Origin: Fratercula arctica
Taxonomy: Eukaryota > Chordata > Aves > Charadriiformes > Alcidae
Reading direction: 5' to 3'
Length of the DNA: 64,000 nucleotides
Assembly (NCBI GenBank): GCA_947846985.1
Contig: CANTUZ010000002.1
Location: 13,127,587 to 13,191,586, forward strand
The notes beneath the pieces are model-generated. The model worked only from the letters and a program-made list of their open reading frames with translations, had not been told where the DNA came from and ran no database searches. A program made the position numbers and the translations under genes. This document shows positions 61,643 to 64,000 of the stretch, one piece after another. Position 1 is the stretch's first letter. Every line of letters begins with the position of its first letter.

Positions 61643-63847
61643 TCCAGCTCTAGTTGTCCCAGACTACCTGAGTTCTGTACAAATTTGCTGCATGGCATTT
61701 CTTTTTCCAGGAACAGACTTGCAAGGATCCCAGCACTGTGAAAAAAATGGGAGCAGCTAAAAGATCATTCTGTGCTGAAGATAACCAGTTTCAGTCATCC
61801 TTCTCTGGCTGAACACTTCCCTCCTCCTCACACTCTCAGCTCTGGAGTAGAAAGTAGCAGGAGGAAGAGCTCTGCATCCTTTGCAATGTGTTCAGGAAAA
61901 GGCCCGTGTTTTGATGATGGCCTAGATTTAAAAATGAATTCTGCCAGAACGAATGACCGGAGACAGAAGGAACACATTTTGATTAAAAAAAAGTAGGAAG
62001 CACATCTGAGAAGGAACAGTTACTTCTCTACTGTGAAACTGTTGTGAGTCGTCTGGACCTTAGAGATTCTACCTTCTGCAAACTCTTAGTATTGCATGAT
62101 GAATTTCTCCAATTTTAACTTTCATCATAATCAACAGTGACACTGATAGTTAACCATTTCTAAGAATTATGGCAAATATAAGTCATATAGTTTTAAAGGC
62201 TGAAACAGAAGGTGTGAAAAGAGATTCTAAAGTCAGTGGATTGCTTAATTAATCTCATTTACTTCCTTTTCATATGTAGAAATTTTTCTAAGATTGAGAT
62301 ACGTACTTTTCTGCAGAAAAAAACCCAACTGACGACAGTGAGCCAGTTCATCCCTGGAATAAATTGATTGACTGAGACCGGGTTGTAGGAGGAATGACTT
62401 TGGCTCATGCTGTCTGTCTTGTTTAACATATATAAAAACCCAAGCTAAACAGGGTAAACATAAAAGCAGCCTAGACCCTTGGTATTAAAATTGTCTGCAG
62501 AGATAGATTGTGTAATGTAGGGTTTATTGAATCCCTGCAGCTTTCCAGCAAAGCTCACTGTGTGCGGTGCATGTACAATATCCTGGTGTAATTTAAATGA
62601 AAATGTTGACTAGCCCTAAAAGCTCCATTAGGTGACCTAAACTGAATAGGCAGCCATTTGCCATGTCCTCGACACCTGCTACTGAAAACAAGGAAGACTG
62701 TTACCATGGGTTACCAAAAGGTACTGTGTATCAATGGTGAAATGATGAAATTACAAGAATTCGTGTTTCTTAGGGATAAATGTTACAAAACACAAAAAAC
62801 CCCAGGTTTTATTAGAGAGTTAAAGTGCAAAAGTCCTGAAGCACAGAGCATCTTTGTTTGGTGTAAAAGGATTGTGAAATAAATATAAATAAATGTCAGC
62901 TCAAATGAGCACTTTGTCCCTGAGTTATGATTTGCACATTTCTTATTACAGTGCAGAAAACCATCCCACACCTGTGAACTGTAAAGTCTCCAGTTTGGGA
63001 ACACTACGGAAGGTAGACAAGGCTGTCAAACATACCTGCCTTTCTGAGAGAAATATGGACCTGAACTGCCACTCTCCTGAGCATCCTGGTCTCCCACTGA
63101 AATGTGGAGGTGCTCATCACCTCACAGGAGCTCACACGTGGTCTTTAAAGTTTTTTTTTTTTTATACTGGGCAGCTGTCACCCAATCTACAACAGTTCAT
63201 CCATATTCAGCAAGGCATTTTTCTGCCATATGCTAACGTCCCCTTGACAGTTTAACATACGCTTCTGTGCTTTGTTGAACATGGTTGGACTTGAGCATTT
63301 TCCTTAATGCTTCACTGAATAGGTAGCTCTTGTTGAAAGCTGATTGCTTTGCTGGACTGGGGTCTGAAAAGTGAGGCATGAATGCTGTAACATTTCCAGT
63401 ACTGAGGCATGAAGTCTACCTCTGTGGTCATCAAAGAGTTTCCCAGCCATACTACAGCAATTATGCTTCTGGGATTTAATTTTGATGGAGGCACTTTTAA
63501 AAATTATACGATTCTCAGTTCAACACATCAAAACATGTACTTTCCTTATCTTTCAGTCTAATGCACTAGGTGCAAAAAGCCACTTTTACCCTTTACCTTG
63601 CTTTTCCTTGTCAGTAAATTTTCCTAGAAATGTGTTAATGATCTGAAAATTAATTTACAAAATAGTAACAGAGATTGCAGGTTTCCTGGAAGCTGTGTAA
63701 CAACCCTATTGCTTTACACAGAGATAGTTCTGCAAGTCTTTTGGGAAGACACTAGAAACACATTTCCCAAACATCCTCTGAATTTACTCTAAAGGATTTT
63801 TGAAAACCTTTATTAAGGCTCACTACTTTTCACAATAATCCACTCTG
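61643..63847. other. Unique DNA, no gene seen
   Basis: The acceptor-like 'catttctttttccag' (ending about 61,711) is followed by a frame without a clear donor, so it is not called. T13 lies at 63,151-63,163. The frame at 62,893-63,255 (120 codons, +) is unrecognised and includes the translated T run. Confidence 0.5.
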
Positions 63848-64000
63848 CAAGGGTGGCCACGCACTGGCACAGGATGCCCAGGGACGTGGTCGAGTCTCCA
63901 TCCTTGGAGATATTCAAAAGCTGTCTGGTCATGGGCCTGGGCAACCAGCTCCAGGTGTCCCTGGTTGAGCAAGGGGGTTGGACTAGATGACCTCCAGTGG
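63848..64000 (+). mobile_element. CR1 LINE 3' fragment, cut by the window edge
   Basis: The text 'gatgcccagggacgtggtcg', then 'agtctccatccttggagata', and at the end 'gttggactagatgacctcca' is the typical end of CR1 ORF2 and the start of its 3' tail, on the plus strand. The terminal 8-bp repeats are expected just beyond base 64,000. The frame is already broken by a stop near the end. Confidence 0.88.

Noticed and set aside
1..64000. CRISPR arrays, operons, phage or plasmid modules
   Set aside because: No regularly spaced repeats, no dense same-strand coding and no bacterial signals; the CR1 and LTR content shows vertebrate DNA.

Overview
The window reads as a piece of a bird nuclear genome, most likely intron or intergenic DNA. 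The main evidence is five well-preserved CR1 LINE fragments that end in the avian-type 8-bp 3' repeat or carry recognisable CR1 3' text. Their minus-strand copies open with 'aatcatagaatcatagaa', followed by a 'ttggaagggacc' block. The rest is AT-rich and full of homopolymer and dinucleotide tracts. I see no bacterial-type gene organisation, ribosome binding sites, operons or CRISPR arrays. I could not identify a complete protein-coding gene. Nearly all open frames of 60-200 codons look like chance frames or low-complexity translations. The species and the host locus cannot be read from this sequence alone.

Layout. 1-8.3 kb is unique AT-rich DNA with two unrecognised open frames and a possible conserved noncoding block near 7.9-8.0 kb. 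8.28-9.17 kb resembles a very old L2/L3-like LINE 3' region. 9.2-15.3 kb is unique DNA. 15.31-16.07 kb is an endogenous-retrovirus LTR (start approximate) followed by a primer-binding site that matches the 3' end of tRNA-Ser; no internal genes or second LTR are recognisable. 16.1-23.5 kb is unique, with a 33-nt alternating purine-pyrimidine tract and a cluster of longer open frames (19.4-20.1 kb). 23.56-23.80 kb is a small GC-rich patch with a GC box and an E-box. 23.8-43.0 kb is AT-rich unique DNA with one old CR1-like fragment (33.2 kb), a 41-nt T tract and a weak minus-strand exon candidate (34.7 kb).

43.1-50.8 kb is a cluster of four CR1 copies. One is plus-strand and internally deleted; three are minus-strand and 5'-truncated, and two of those lie about 2 kb apart in direct orientation. 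50.8-63.8 kb is unique DNA. It contains an open frame behind an acceptor-like site (52.1 kb), the best exon candidate in the window (55,938-55,990: acceptor, ATG, 16 codons, strong GTGAGT donor), a (TG)n hairpin (57.6 kb) and a 26-bp perfect palindrome (61.6 kb). A sixth CR1-type fragment runs off the right edge.

I found no system of cooperating genes here. What functional content there is probably consists of one or a few exons of a long-intron gene plus noncoding regulatory DNA. Claims about exons and conserved elements are inference; the CR1 and LTR/PBS calls rest on sequence that I recognise from those families.
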